Shown in pieces: positions 51,358 to 62,580 of a stretch of 64,000 bases of DNA (positions are counted from its first letter, which is position 1; every line of letters begins with the position of its first letter). The DNA is from Rebecca billardiae RCC1528. Its lineage: Eukaryota > Haptophyta. The DNA lies in the NCBI GenBank assembly GCA_965240325.2, contig OZ251231.1, positions 806,001-870,000 of the forward strand. The letters run 5' to 3'. Made by a program: the position numbers and the translations under genes. A model generated the notes under the pieces. It had not been told where the DNA came from. It saw nothing but the letters and a program-made list of their open reading frames with translations, and ran no database searches.

Positions 51358-52892
51358 TTAAGGTGGCACGGCAGGAAAACCGCGGGACTGCGACGTAACA
51401 GCCATGGCTGCCGCTTGCGCACGCCGATTCGAGGCTCGTGCGCGCCGAGCGCGTACAGCACGGTCCGGAGCGCATGCCGGGTGGTCAAAGCACGTGCGCC
51501 GGCCTCCTGGCTCGCCTACTGATGAGCTCGTCGCGTCTCTCGTCACGCTCCAGCCGTGGACCAGCATGCACACGTGCGGGTCAGCTGGCGAGCTGCAGAC
51601 GCGGTGGATGCGCTGCATGGTATGTGCGCCACTGGCCGCCCAGATGGTCAGGGCGTACGGGTGCGGACGTGTACACGTGCGTCCAGTCGTTTGAACCGTG
51701 CGCCGAGGCCGTTTTGGAGGTGTGCACCTACTCGCGGATGTCGGCGGCACCCCGTGGGCAGCCCGTGGGGCCAGAGAAGCCGCGACGGGCAGCATTCGGG
51801 CGAGGTGTGCATGGCCCCATGGCGGCAGAGAACGCCCTGTGCGTACGCTACGGGCTACGCCGAGGTCAGCGATATGGACTTGGCCTGTGTATGGGCCTTG
51901 AACAGTCTGCTTGGGGCCCTACGGAAGTCACCGCGCGTGCGCAGCGTCCCCGGTGCCCAATAGTAGGCTATACGCGGCATGCCAAAACTCGAAATCTTTT
52001 ATAGAACTTCAACCGGGACCCTAGCTACTCTCGATCCCTTCCCATAAGCTGTGTTCAGCCAGCTCGGCATGCGAATCGGGTTGCACGTTTTGAAATTAAC
52101 ACGAAAATGGTCCAAAATCGGCGATTTTGGACCATTTTCGTGTTAATTTCAAAACGTGCAACCCGATTCGCATGCCGAGCTGGCTAAGCACAGCTTATGG
52201 GAAGAGCTCGAGGGTAGATAGGGTCACAGTTGAAGTTCTATAAAAGATTTCGAGTTTTGGCATGCCGCGTATAGCCTACTATTGGGCACCGGGGACGCTG
52301 CGCACGCGCGGTGACTTCCGTAGGGCCCCAAGCAGACTGTTCAAGGCCCATACACAGGCCAAGTCCATATCGCTGACCTCGGCGTAGCCCGTAGCGTACG
52401 CACAGGGCGTTCTCTGCCGCCATGGGGCCATGCACACCTCGCCCGAATGCTGCCCGTCGCGGCTTCTCTGGCCCCACGGGCTGCCCACGGGGTGCCGCCG
52501 ACATCCGCGAGTAGGTGCACACCTCCAAAACGGCCTCGGCGCACGGTTCAAACGACTGGACGCACGTGTACACGTCCACTCCCGTACGCCCTGACCATCT
52601 GGGCGGCCAGTGGCGCACATACCATGCAGCGCATCCACCGCGTCTGCAGCTCGCCAGCTGACCCGCACGTGTGCACGCTGGTCCACGGCTGGAGCGTGAG
52701 GAGAGACGCGACGAGCTCATCGGGGGGCGGGTCAGGAGGCCGGCGCACGTGCTTTGACCACCCGGCATGCGCTCCGGACCGTGCCGTACGCGCTCGGCGT
52801 GCACGAGCCTCGAATCGGCGCGCGCAAGCGGCAGCCATGGCTGTTACGTCGCGTCCCGCCGGTCCGGGCGATTTCCTGCCGTGCCACCTTAA
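51358..52892. mobile_element. TTAA-flanked 1,527-bp palindromic element, copy 2 (core inverted relative to copy 1)
   Basis: TTAA at 51358-51361 and 52889-52892; element 51362-52888, the same length as copy 1. Outer left and right arm markers match copy 1 in the same orientation (left GCGCACGCCGATTCG, right GCGCGCGCCGATTCG when read inward). Near the centre, the left arm here carries CAACCGGGACCCTAGCTACT, which copy 1 has in its right arm, and vice versa. The central base is G here and C in copy 1. The core is thus flipped. Confidence 0.87.
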
Positions 52893-52945
52893 CCAAGCAG
52901 TGTGCACGTTAAATTGTCGTCGCGACTCTGACGACTTGCGACTAA

Positions 52946-52967
52946 TTCTATGATTTAAAGACACAGT
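52946..52967 (+). repeat. 22-bp motif shared with the 31.9- and 35.5-kb repeats
   Basis: ATTCTATGATTTAAAGACAC AG here versus ..TTTAACGACACAG at 31.9 kb; lies between the palindrome and the dioxygenase start. Confidence 0.6.
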
Positions 52968-52978
52968 CTTGCTGACGA

Positions 52979-54187
52979 GTGACGACGCATTCAATTCGTC
53001 TGGCTGAAATTTCGGGGCGCGCGATGGCGGTCGTTGCAGCAGCGATCTGGTGTGGGTTGGGGGCGGTGCCTGTGCGGCCTGCAGCCCACGTTAGCGCGTC
53101 ACGGATCGCCCACGACCTGCAGCATCAGGGCTATTCGTGCATCGAGCGCGCCGTCAGCCGCTCTGTCGTCTCGGCTGCGCGCAGCGAGTGGGAACGCATC
53201 CTTGCCGACGAGCCCACGCTGATACAATTGTGTGACTACGCAAGCACGGGAGGCATTCGCGGCGCGACCCACGGCGGGAAGGGCACACGCCTCGAGGCTG
53301 CGCTGCCGTACTCGCCCCACTTCGCCGCGCTGGCACTGCTCGACGGCCCGATTCGTGACGGGGTCGAGTCGGCGATGGGTGAAGCAGCATTTGTCGACAT
53401 GGCAGTCGTGATCGAGTCACGCGAGGGGTCGGATGACCAACGATTCCACACGGACTTGCACCTCGAAGGCACTCCGTACGAGGCCGGCGCACAGGGCTCG
53501 CCTCTGGGAGCGGGCGTGGTCGTTGCCGTGCCCCTCGTCGACATCCAAGAGACCAACGGGCCGTTTGAGTGCCTGCCAGCCACGCACACCTGGCCAAAGG
53601 AGCGGATCGGCGCCCTCTTCAACGGGGCGGATCCGGCGTATGCCCCTGCTGGAGCCGAGAGCGTCGTATTCGCACCTCTGAGCGCGGGGTCGGCCATCGT
53701 ATACGCCCGCAACCTTCTGCACCGCGGGCGCGCCAACCGATGCAGCGCGCCCCGACCGACTGCTTTCTTCTCGCTCGTCCCCCGGCGGCTCTTGGATGCA
53801 GCTGTGGGCGATCTGGAGCAGGACTATCTCGGCACGTTCCCGAGGCTTGCGCGTAGGCACGCAGCTCGATGGCTGGTTTCCTCGTCCCGGGGGGGGCTCG
53901 CCTTCGATCCGCGCGCGTGCTCTGCCGTCCGACGCCGCTTCTGGCGCAGGCTTGCCGAGCGCCACCAGTCCAGTGAGCTCAAGCCCGAGACACTCCGCGA
54001 GACGTACGAGAAGCTTCGACGCCTGTCGAGAGTGTCCGATCGACAGCTCGTCCTCGGAGCTGGCATGAGTGGCAATCATGGGGATGCCATGACGAGACCG
54101 CCAGGCGATGCTGATGTGCTAGACGGCGCCATGGCATGCCGTGAACGAGGAGACGACCACTCCGCCATGTTCCACGTCTTCGTTTGA
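52979..54187 (+). CDS. Phytanoyl-CoA dioxygenase (PhyH)-like Fe(II)/2-oxoglutarate oxygenase
   Basis: A 402-residue single exon. Fe ligands fit H157 and D159 (QRFHTDLHLEG) and H248 (RNLLHRGRANRC); R259 fits the 2-oxoglutarate-binding Arg. The PhyH signature VPLVDIQETNGPFECLPATH (184-203) precedes the distal His, as in the family. Such enzymes hydroxylate lipids or small metabolites; the substrate cannot be told. A hydrophobic stretch after Met16 (MAVVAAAIWCGLGAVPVRPA) suggests an organelle or secretory leader, and Met16 (53024) is a possible start. The C-terminal 100 residues (Arg-rich, then YEKLRRLSRVSDRQL) are outside the core. The palindromic element ends 90 bp before the first ATG. Confidence 0.82.
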   Translation: MTTHSIRLAEISGRAMAVVAAAIWCGLGAVPVRPAAHVSASRIAHDLQHQGYSCIERAVSRSVVSAARSEWERILADEPTLIQLCDYASTGGIRGATHGGKGTRLEAALPYSPHFAALALLDGPIRDGVESAMGEAAFVDMAVVIESREGSDDQRFHTDLHLEGTPYEAGAQGSPLGAGVVVAVPLVDIQETNGPFECLPATHTWPKERIGALFNGADPAYAPAGAESVVFAPLSAGSAIVYARNLLHRGRANRCSAPRPTAFFSLVPRRLLDAAVGDLEQDYLGTFPRLARRHAARWLVSSSRGGLAFDPRACSAVRRRFWRRLAERHQSSELKPETLRETYEKLRRLSRVSDRQLVLGAGMSGNHGDAMTRPPGDADVLDGAMACRERGDDHSAMFHVFV

Positions 54188-55198
54188 TTATTGATCGACC
54201 GTGGCCGTGCTGTGCCGGGCACACCGGCCACCCCGCACCCGTGGCGGTGACCGGCCTGACCGGGTCCGGGTGACCGGCCTGACGAGTGACGGCTGACCGG
54301 GCGCGCCGTGCGCCGTCAGGTGTCACCCCGCGGTATAGTGACTAGTGACTCGTGCCGAGCGGACGACGTCGGACACGTCCGGGTCACGGGTGACTCAGCG
54401 ACGGAGCCGACCGGCGGACACGGGTGACGGGACAACGCAGTAGGTGGGTCCCTCCCAACTGGGGCGATATTCTGGCGCACTCAGAATGACGTCCTAGATT
54501 TTGTCTCTCACCCAGAATCGACGCTATAAATGCGTCCCATCGGGGCGGAGCAAAAGTTTCGACCTCAAAACCTACTCCGCGTGCCGTCGCGCGGCCGAGC
54601 GCGCGCGCGCCGCGCCAGTAGTGTCACATAGAGATTTTGCGAAGCGTTACTTCATGGTTATGGTGGCTAGATGGCGACATGCGATCGGAATTACTTATTG
54701 ACAACCGTGGACACCCGACCGAAGCATTTTATGAAGCAAAGAGTGGGGCTCTATGCTGTGCGCTGATACCTCCAACAAACTACAGCAAGATCGAGCATAT
54801 TACCCACTTCATATATAGTCACTTACCCGTATATAGTATGAGTGTTACCCACTTTATATTGACCGTGGATGCGGTTCACTATGTATTCAAATTCGTTCCG
54901 ATATGTGGGTACGTTTGTTGGGTCATCGAATAGGCGCCGAGCGACGCGGACACAGGCAACCCGGGCCGCAACCGGACTGCCTGCGAGTGGCAGTGTTTGT
55001 GGCGGGCTGCGTGCCGAGGCACACACCATCGCCCGCCACCGAGCATGCCACCGTCGTCACACGGGAGCCCTCCGCCGTCGAGGCTGGACTATCAGCCAAC
55101 GCCACCGCCGGAGCTTGCCGCGTTCGGCGGCTTCCGTGCTCGTACTCCGCGTGTCACCGGTCGTCGTATGCCCACCCGCGTGAGGCCGCCACCAGTCC
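54188..55198. other. Intergenic: GACCGG-rich then AT-rich stretch
   Basis: From 54.2 to 54.45 kb GTGACCGGCCTGACCGGG-like words recur. From 54.65 to 54.93 kb it is AT-rich, with TATATAGT repeated twice (near 54816 and 54832) and TTACCCACTT twice. No gene seen. Confidence 0.4.
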
Positions 55199-55339
55199 AT
55201 GACTACCGCAGCTGCAGCCCATGCCGCCGACGATGCCTCCTACCATCTTCTCGCCAGGCAGCAATACGATAGGTTCACCGACGCTGCTGCTAGGCTGAGA
55301 GCACTCAGCCAGTTGGCCGGCGAGACGTCAGATGGTTGA
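55199..55339 (+). CDS. 46-residue frame, possible small protein or exon
   Basis: ATG at 55199 to TGA at 55337. The product (MTTAAAAHAADDASYHLLAR, then QQYDRFTDAAARLRALSQLA, GETSDG) is soluble, helical and protein-like. An in-frame TGA lies 18 bp upstream of the ATG. Upstream DNA (PPPELAAFGGFRARTPRVTG in another frame) is also coding-like, so this may be part of a decayed gene rather than a free small protein. Confidence 0.3.
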   Translation: MTTAAAAHAADDASYHLLARQQYDRFTDAAARLRALSQLAGETSDG

Positions 55340-56540
55340 GCTGCTGGCCTAGCCATCACGTTGCGGCTTCCGCTCGCTCAAGTACACCCAACGTGACGAC
55401 GAGAACGTGCCGGGCAATCATCAGACATGCGTCTGAGGGGTCTACTACGCCTAGCCGTAGAGTTGCTGAGTACGAGTCTTCGCAGACCACAAGCGGAACG
55501 AGTGGGACCACCCAATGGCAGGAGCAACAGCGTGGGGTGGCACCCGCGCCTGTCAACGCGACCGCGTTCTGTCAAGAATGGACCCATATCCTGCGACCAC
55601 CCTCGAGCACCGCATACTATGCCCACACTCGGCATAGGGAAGGATCGCTGAGCGCCTGCTGCCGCTGTCAAAGGCCCTGCTGATCTTCCTGGCGCTGGAT
55701 CGTGCACACGGATGGCAAGTCGGCGTGCTCGCCGCACATCGCGGCGGCTTCTCAGCATCCCAAGTCCTCAGTGCACCCATCCTAGGCCTGCTGGTCGATG
55801 ATTGGTACCAACCCCCACCAAACACGCCCTCTCGGAAGTCGCCAATCGCTCACATGGCTCCCCGAGAGCCCGGGGCTGGCTGTCGTGCGTTCTCACGAGC
55901 AGCTTGCGCACAGCCCAAATGTCACCTTCACGGTGCGTTGAGCTGCTCAAGATGGCGGGAGCGTCAAGAGCATGCCCGTGCACGACACTGGCCCATGCCT
56001 CCCGTCGCCTGACCCGCATGTGGCAAAAACTGGCCCTGCTCGAAGGCACGGGTCGAACACCCGCCGATCGATTCAAGTTGTCTGTACGCGTCTAGCCGGG
56101 CGAGAGTCAAACATGCGGGCACGTGCCAGGCGGGGGATGTGTGACCACGGATCCCATCCGTGAGCACGCGCAAAGCGCTGGAGCGCGCGATAGGTGTTGG
56201 CTGTGGTCTACCCGACACACGGCGGCTCGGTCGCGCTGGAGAGGCGCTCCGACATCGTCGGGAGCGTTCAGATCGGACCTCGGCCGGCGGCCCGGCGATT
56301 TTCCCGAGCCGCGCCCCGCGCGAAAGAAATCAGGCCAGAAAACCCGGTAAATGTTTAAAAGACCGCTGGAAAATCGCCAGGGACCCACCTAAACGCAGAA
56401 CGCTGAACGCATCGGCTACTTACGCATCATGCTATGTAGTGCAGTCGATCACTAGACCTAGCTAGTCACTAGACACTATACACTGGATTGGCATCGTCAT
56501 CAGAGTTAGCAGACCTGAGACCAGACTGGTCCGCGTCGCA
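55340..56540. other. Probable decayed coding DNA, frames broken
   Basis: Isolated protein-like peptides occur on the plus strand, for example ALLIFLALDRAHGWQVGVLA followed by AHRGGFSASQVLSAPILGLL near 55.67-55.80 kb, but stops and shifts interrupt them. No family recognised. Confidence 0.3.
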
Positions 56541-56611
56541 TGCAGTCGAACTACTGTCATAGTCGAAGCCTGCTCTGTGACGTGAGCGTGCCGTCGGACA
56601 TGGAGTCGTCA

Positions 56612-58795
56612 TTATTCGTTGCCGTTTGCGACGGAGGAGCCCTGGATAGCCATCTGCTCCTTGAGGCGGAGTTCCTCCTCCTTAAGGGTGCCATCGCTCT
56701 CGAGCAGCCCCTGCGCGGCGAGGCGGAGAAGGGCAGAAAGGGCGCAACGGCAGGACAGGTGCTGCGATGAGCAGGCTGGCTGCCGACAGCAGGCAGACAG
56801 GTTGCGCGGCTGGACGGCGCAAAGGGCCGGGCGCGCGCCGCACCTCGACAGCCAAGAACTCCATGATCGTGAGTGGCGACATGCCGACGATGTGCGGGGT
56901 GAGGCCGAAGCGCGTGGACGAGGGCGGCGGATCGGCCCCGGCAGGCGCGCCCGTGGGCAGCGCCGCATCTGCCACTGCGTTGACCACGTCGGTCATCCCG
57001 ATCACACTCCCGCCGCTGCCGGCTGGATTCGTGTGGCCGGGCAGGTTGGGCACATCAATCGAGAGGTCGCGCACACCCTTTGGCCTGCGCAGGCCGACGC
57101 TGGGCGCGCAGGCCATCGGCCCAGCCTGCGCGCCGCCGCTTGCGCCTTCGCCTCCGCGCGGCGATGCGGCAGCGCGCGCGTGGATCCGTCCGGAACGCCG
57201 AGAGGGCGCCAACTCGTCCGCGGACGGTGCCGCCGCCGTCGCCAACGGCGCGAGCGCCGCCCCAGCGACGGCGATGGCCCCGTCCGCAGGCGGGGCAGGC
57301 GGGTGCAGCGGAGGCGCGCCCAGCGGCCCCTGCTCCCCCGGGCCGAGCGGCGACGGTCTTCTGAATCCCGAGGCGCTGAATTTGCGCGCACCAAGCGACG
57401 GAGGCGGCGGCGCCATGCTGTTGTTCGGCGCAGCTGCCGCGTCCGCCGGGTGCGCAGCATGCACGCTGACGGCAGCACCATGCAGCCCGGCGGCCGGTAC
57501 TGGCGGCTGCCCGAGCTGCGCGACGCTCGGATGCATGCCGCCGACGGCCGCCGATGCCATCGACGGGCCGCCGCCCAGCGCGAACGGCCGCCCCGGGCTC
57601 ATGATCGGCGTGGGCGGCGCGAGCGTCGAGAAGTCGATGTGCATGCCCGTGCCTGAGGGCGTGAGCAGCTTGTCCACGCCCGTGGGCGTGAGCACCCAGT
57701 CGGACGGCACGGACTGGATGCCCGGCGGCGCGCCCGAGCAGACGGGCGGCGCGGCTCCCGCGTTGGGCTTGATGCCCGTGGTGATGATGTGGTTCAGGAA
57801 CATCGTCGCCGTCTGCAGCTCGCTCGAGTTCCCCGCGCGCAGCAGCGACAGCAGCGCCGAGAAGGCCAGCACCTGCTTCGAGTTGCTCGTGCCCGCCTGC
57901 GCAGGCGAGAGCAGCGACTCGTCGTGCATGACGCCCAGGAGCAGCTGGGACAGCGGCGACGTCGGGTTGGCGTTGAGGAGCCGCTTGATCGCCTGGAACT
58001 CTGCGCTGGTGGCCGGCACCTGCGTCGATGTCGGCGTCGCCAGCGCGCCAGGCGTCGGACCCGTGCGCGGCATCTTTGGCGGCCGAGCGTCCGCCACCCC
58101 GTTGAGGCGCAAGCCAGCCTTGGCGACCTCGGGCTTGAGGGCGCGCATGCCGTGGCGGGACTGCAGCGCGGCGATGCGTGGGTCCTCTTCCTCGATCTCC
58201 GGGTTGTACGGCCCCAGCTCCTCCTCGCGCTGCTTGAACGTCTGGCGAAGCGCCGAGTTCCAGTGGTTCTTCACGGCATTGTCCGTGCGGCCGGGCAGCA
58301 GCTTGGCAATCTCGGCCCACTTGTTCCCGAAGCGCCGGTGGCCTTCGAGGAGGACGGCATCCTCCTCGGCAGTCCACGCGTCCTTCTTGATGTTCTCGTC
58401 CAGCTGGTTGTGCCACCTGAGCGCGCGCGACCAGTGCACCATGCCGCTCAGCCAGATGCCGCAAGATTCGCTCGCGGGCGATCGCAGGCGGTGCGCGCAC
58501 CTCTCGCGGCACTGCTTGCCATTGCGCCCTTGCAGGTGGGAAGCGATCAGCGTCCACTGCTGCGTCCCAAACTTGGTCACCAGATCCCGCAGCTGGTCGT
58601 CCTCCTGCGCAGCACACACGTGAGTGGCGGCCGCATCGGCGCTCAGACGCGCCACAGCGCAACGCGCGGCGCGCGCCAGGCATGACCGGAGCTAGAGGTG
58701 ACGCCTGCGCGCACATCTTTGCTCCACGCGCGGCGGTGGGACTCGGAGGCAGCCTGCAACGAGCGGTGCGATATGACAGGCCGCTGCGTCGCCAT
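56612..58795 (-). CDS. R2R3-MYB DNA-binding protein (four exons)
   Basis: Proposed minus-strand exons 58795-58715, 58604-58501, 58416-56844 and 56710-56612 give 618 aa. Two MYB repeats show perfect tryptophan spacing: W24, W44, W63 and W76, W95, W114, with the recognition helix regions GRNGKQCRERWHN and GRTDNAVKNHWNS. These are the hallmarks of c-Myb/R2R3 transcription factors acting in the nucleus. No R1 is seen. The remaining 490 residues are Pro/Ala/Ser-rich with a conserved-looking patch (SDWVLTPTGVDKLLTPSGTG) and a C-terminal helix (GLLESDGTLKEEELRLKEQM). Introns are 110, 84 and 133 nt with GTGCGC, GTGCGC and GTGCGG donors. The 84-nt intron is a multiple of three and would otherwise add 28 residues inside R2. 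Start at 58795 gives a short N-terminus; an upstream exon is possible. Confidence 0.88.
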
Positions 58796-59160
58796 CGCCC
58801 CCACACTACTGCGGGACAGAGGCTCTTCCGCAGCCCTCGTTCGCCAAGCAGTGCGAGTCGAACCCCTCCACCGTGCAGTCCGGCTGTGGATCCGTGGTTT
58901 GGGGGGAATCCGGAAAACTAGTGCGGGCGTGCTCCCAAGTGAGTGTCGGTTCGTCAATGGATGCTGTAAGCGCAGGTACAACATTGTGACATCGAACAGT
59001 ATCAAGTGGGTACAGGGTTTACGAGGTTCTCCACTACTGACTGCACTCTCCCAGCCTGAAGAGCTACTCCGATTGCATCGGGGACCATCAAAGTTCTCGC
59101 GCCCACCCGGTGGCACGGGCGGCTCGGGGCTGCCACCCGTCCTCGCGATCGGGGCTTCCC
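58796..59160. promoter_or_regulatory. Divergent intergenic region between MYB and the 59.2-kb gene
   Basis: 365 bp between the two proposed start codons. No defined element recognised. Confidence 0.3.
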
Positions 59161-59870
59161 ATGGGGGAGCCGCGCTTGGTCGGAGACTGCTCGCCGACGA
59201 GTGACCTTGCCAAGGAGCGAGTGCACCACGAGATACGGCTCGGACTGGCGATCTCGGCGAGAGGCACACGTGCACCGCTAGGCGTTGTGCGCGCTCATGC
59301 GCGCGGGACGCTGCCCGCGACGGTGAGCATTGACAGCTTGGCTCGGCTCACCCCTTTAGATGACCTGCAGGCGATGAGCGACAGGCCGAATCGACGGATG
59401 GACGCGTTAAGCATGTCAAGTGGTGGCATGATGCACCACCTGCGCTACAAAACGGCCAACGTCGACGCAAGTGACGACGAGGACGGGCCCCCTAAAAGGC
59501 GGGTTATTCTCCCGCTCGTCGAGCCGCCACGCACGGTAAGGCCGCACCCGGCGCCGCGAGCGCGCGACGGTGCAGGTCCCTACCACTCACGTGCATCGCT
59601 GCCTGCGCGCCCACCCGTCTCGCCGGCCTGGCCTGCGCCGCGCAGGCAAACAGGCGCACGAGCCGTTATGGCTTTGCCACTCGCGAATGCGATGTGATCA
59701 TGCCGCATCTTCAGGCCATGAAGTATCAGCCCGAGTACGCCCGTCACACGTCACGCGAGGCTCGTGCAACATCGCCCTCCGCGACAACACTTCCGCCTTT
59801 GTTGGCCAAGGGCGCTCGTGCGCGTGGCGCGCACAAGGGTGCGCGCGCCGCAGTGCGTCACTCCATTTGA
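59161..59870 (+). CDS. Small two-exon protein of unknown function
   Basis: Exons 59161-59535 and 59715-59870 joined over a 179-nt intron (CGCACG|GTAAGGCC to ATCTTCAG|GCCATG, phase 0) give 176 aa. Exon 1 contains SIDSLARLTPLDDLQAMSDR, MSSGGMMHHLRYKTANVDAS and DDEDGPPKRRVILPLVEPPR; exon 2 begins AMKYQPEYARHTSREARATS and is strongly basic to its stop. Likely nuclear or nucleic-acid-associated by composition; no family recognised. The start is uncertain. Confidence 0.5.
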
Positions 59871-60620
59871 CCTTGCCGGTCTCTGCCGTGAGTGAGGCTT
59901 AGCGTCGTGGCGATGGTCCCATCAGCTGAAGGTCCATGCAGGTTTTACGGCGCGATGCATCGCAGGTGGAAGCACCTCGTCGAGCACGCGCAGCGCTTGG
60001 GCTGGTGACATCGCCGCTCCGAGAGCAACGACCAGCGCAGACGCGATCGGGCTCATTGCGGAAGACAATCACGCTCACGCCCACGGACGCGGAGTCGCAA
60101 GTCCCCGAGTCCCGCCCGATCAGATCTGCATCAGCAGAGCAGACAGTCTCACCGTCGCGGGCGTCGGTGCCCACGCCTCGCGACGTGCCGCCCCGGGAGG
60201 CCGGGACCACGGCACGTCGGACGTCCCGGGGCCGGAATCGTGATGAACTTGTCGCTCGATCAGGAACTCGGCATCAGTGGGCATCACGCTGATGAGTGAT
60301 GACCGCCCGACTAAATTAGTATTATTATAATTAGATCGATAACACTGATGACTAATTAAGCTACTTAATATAAGCTCGTAATAACTTACTGAAAAATCAA
60401 CTGATTACTCTCATGAGCAGTATTATACTAACTATAAGACTCGGTGCCACTCATCACGGTTCAGAGTACTACTACCGGGCCGGGCACCTGCCCGCAGCCA
60501 GCTATTGGGCCCGGTACTGAGACTCATCAGACTGCAGTTGGCCGCAGGCGCAAGTGCCGAGTCCCGCGGCCCGTCCGGTCCGTGAGAGTCTGCCCGTGTG
60601 TGCGTCTCTCGTATTCATAT

Positions 60621-60651
<31 letters not shown>

Positions 60652-61138
60652 GTATGTATACGACGCGCACACGGATAACTGACGGCAGTGGATAACGAGC
60701 GCCGAGTGGCCTGGAGCCCACGCGGTCCGCTCACAGCTAATGCTCGCATAGCAGGCACTGTTTCTTGGCCCGACAGCCCCGCCCGGCCCACTCGGCTGAG
60801 TTTGACTGACAGACTGAGACTCTTAGGCTTAGCAGCTAGGTTTGAAAACAGACTACGCCGATACAGTATCGAGGGGAACCGAGGCCCAGAGCGGAGCCGA
60901 GCGCCCTGTCTGAATCAGGTGGGGGCACCCTGACAGCGGACGACATTGTTTGTAGTACTGCTTACGCGACGACAAGTTTGGCACTCTTCTCACTTAGACA
61001 CCGCGAACTGGCACTGAGAAGTGGCACTGGCAGCCGACTACTTCGATGCAAGGCGCGTGATGGCTTTACGTCGGTACTGACGCGTCGTTTAGTCTTACTC
61101 GTTTGACTTTAAAGTAGTATGTTGAGCTGACGAGGCCA
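59871..61138. other. Intergenic with TA/TATG microsatellite
   Basis: No gene seen. At about 60618-60661 a TATATA run is followed by five ATGT units. 60.30-60.45 kb is AT-rich. Confidence 0.5.
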
Positions 61139-61370
61139 GGGGCGCGCATCTCAGCAGATGGCGTCGCCGGCGGTGAGTCAGGGCCGGTGCTGCAGCAGGC
61201 AGACCGGCGGCGCAGCTGCTGCAGAGCAGCAGTGCGGATGAACTGGCACAGTCTGGGGCACGCATCTCAGCAGATGGCGTTGCCGCTGGGGTGTCAGGGC
61301 TGGCGCCGCATCAGGCGGGCCGGCAGCAGCAGCTGCTGCGGAGCAGTGGCTGGCAGCGCGCGCGTCCAGG
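61139..61370 (+). repeat. Two tandem ~116-bp units
   Basis: GCATCTCAGCAGATGGCG starts near 61146 and 61262 (116-bp period); units have diverged. Confidence 0.75.
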
Positions 61371-61499
61371 ACGCGCGCGGCAGCAGACGCGCGAGCGCGG
61401 AGCAGCGCGGGCGCAGCGGCGCGGGCGCGGAGCAGCGCGGGCGCAGCGGCGCGGGAGCGCGGAGCAGCGCGGGGCGCGCGGAGCAGCGCGGGCAGCGCG

Positions 61500-61709
61500 G
61501 AGCAGCGCGGAGCAGCGCGGAGCAGCGCGGAGCGCGCGGAGCAGCGCGGAGCAGCGCGGAGCAGCGCGGAGCAGCGCGGAGCAGCGCGGAGCAGCGCGGA
61601 GCAGCGCGGAGCAGCGCGGAGCAGCGCGGAGCAGCGCGGAGCAGCGCGGAGCAGCGCGGAGCAGCGCGGAGCAGCGCGGAGCAGCGCGGAGCAGCGCGGA
61701 GCAGCGCGG
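61500..61709 (+). repeat. 10-bp minisatellite GCGCGGAGCA
   Basis: About twenty copies of GCGCGGAGCA, seventeen of them uninterrupted from 61541. Degenerate versions extend upstream to about 61390. Confidence 0.95.
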
Positions 61710-62580
61710 GCGTCATGCTGGTACACTGGATTTGTCCAAGGAAAGCAGGTGAGCAGCACCGGACATGGACGAGAAGCAGTGGTACAAAGTTGAGCGGCAA
61801 CAGGACGGACGGTGCGATCGCCGATTGGCTGATCGCGGCAAAATCTGGGTAAGTCGGCACGGCGATGATACTACCGCCCCGAGCCCAGGAGCGATCGGAG
61901 CTCGATCGCTGTTTTGGCCCGGCGCAAGAGCGCCGGAAATAAGGGCCAGGTTCAGAGGCTTGAGAGCTGATGAGATCGCGAGGCATGTGATCCTCGCGGT
62001 GGCGTCCGTCCTGTCGTGCGCGGTGAGCTTTTAGCAGGGCTCGAGACGCTCGGAGCTTGCGGTAATCCCAATATGCGCGCAGCAACCCCAGGGAGGGAGT
62101 TGTCCGCACTGTCCTTTCTCATCGATTGGGCTGATGGGCACGAGCGGCCGCGGTTGCAGGATGGGCGGAACGAGGAACTCTGGCGTCGCATGGAATGCAG
62201 CAGAGGTTCCTGGCCGAGAGCGCGGGCAAACTGGCGACGCTCTCGATGGGGCATGGCGCTACGATGCCAGGGATCATCGGCATCATCTTCGCGCATGGCC
62301 CGGACGCGGAACTTCGCGTCGATTGGGAGGAACAGTACCTGTCGGTGATGAGCCCGACACGACAGCCTCCCGGAAGCTCACGATTGGATCTGAGCGGATG
62401 CAGCTGGTGCAGGAGAACTACTGCGTGCAGCGGCGGATGACTGAGCAGCGCTACTGGCACGATCGGCGCGAGCACGCACCCCGAGCGCCGGGTGGCTGCA
62501 CGGCAGCTGACGGCGGCGACGGCGGGCTCGGCGATCTACTCGGAGGGGCTGGCTCATCAACCTGTCCGGTGGTCTAGGGC
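61710..62580 (+). pseudogene. Fragmentary coding sequence in three frames
   Basis: Protein-like pieces in order: NRTDGAIADWLIAAKSG ending at a donor-like GG|GTAAGT (61850); GRELSALSFLIDWADGHERP (frame 3); FLAESAGKLATLSMGHGATM then PGIIGIIFAHGPDAELRVDW (frame 2); RKLTIGSERMQLVQENYCVQ then RRMTEQRYWHDRREHAPRAP ending at a TAG near 62576 (frame 1). Donor-like GTGAGC at 61748 and GTAAGT at 61850 suggest real introns early on, but later frame changes lack convincing splice sites. Either a multi-exon gene or a decayed one. Confidence 0.35.
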
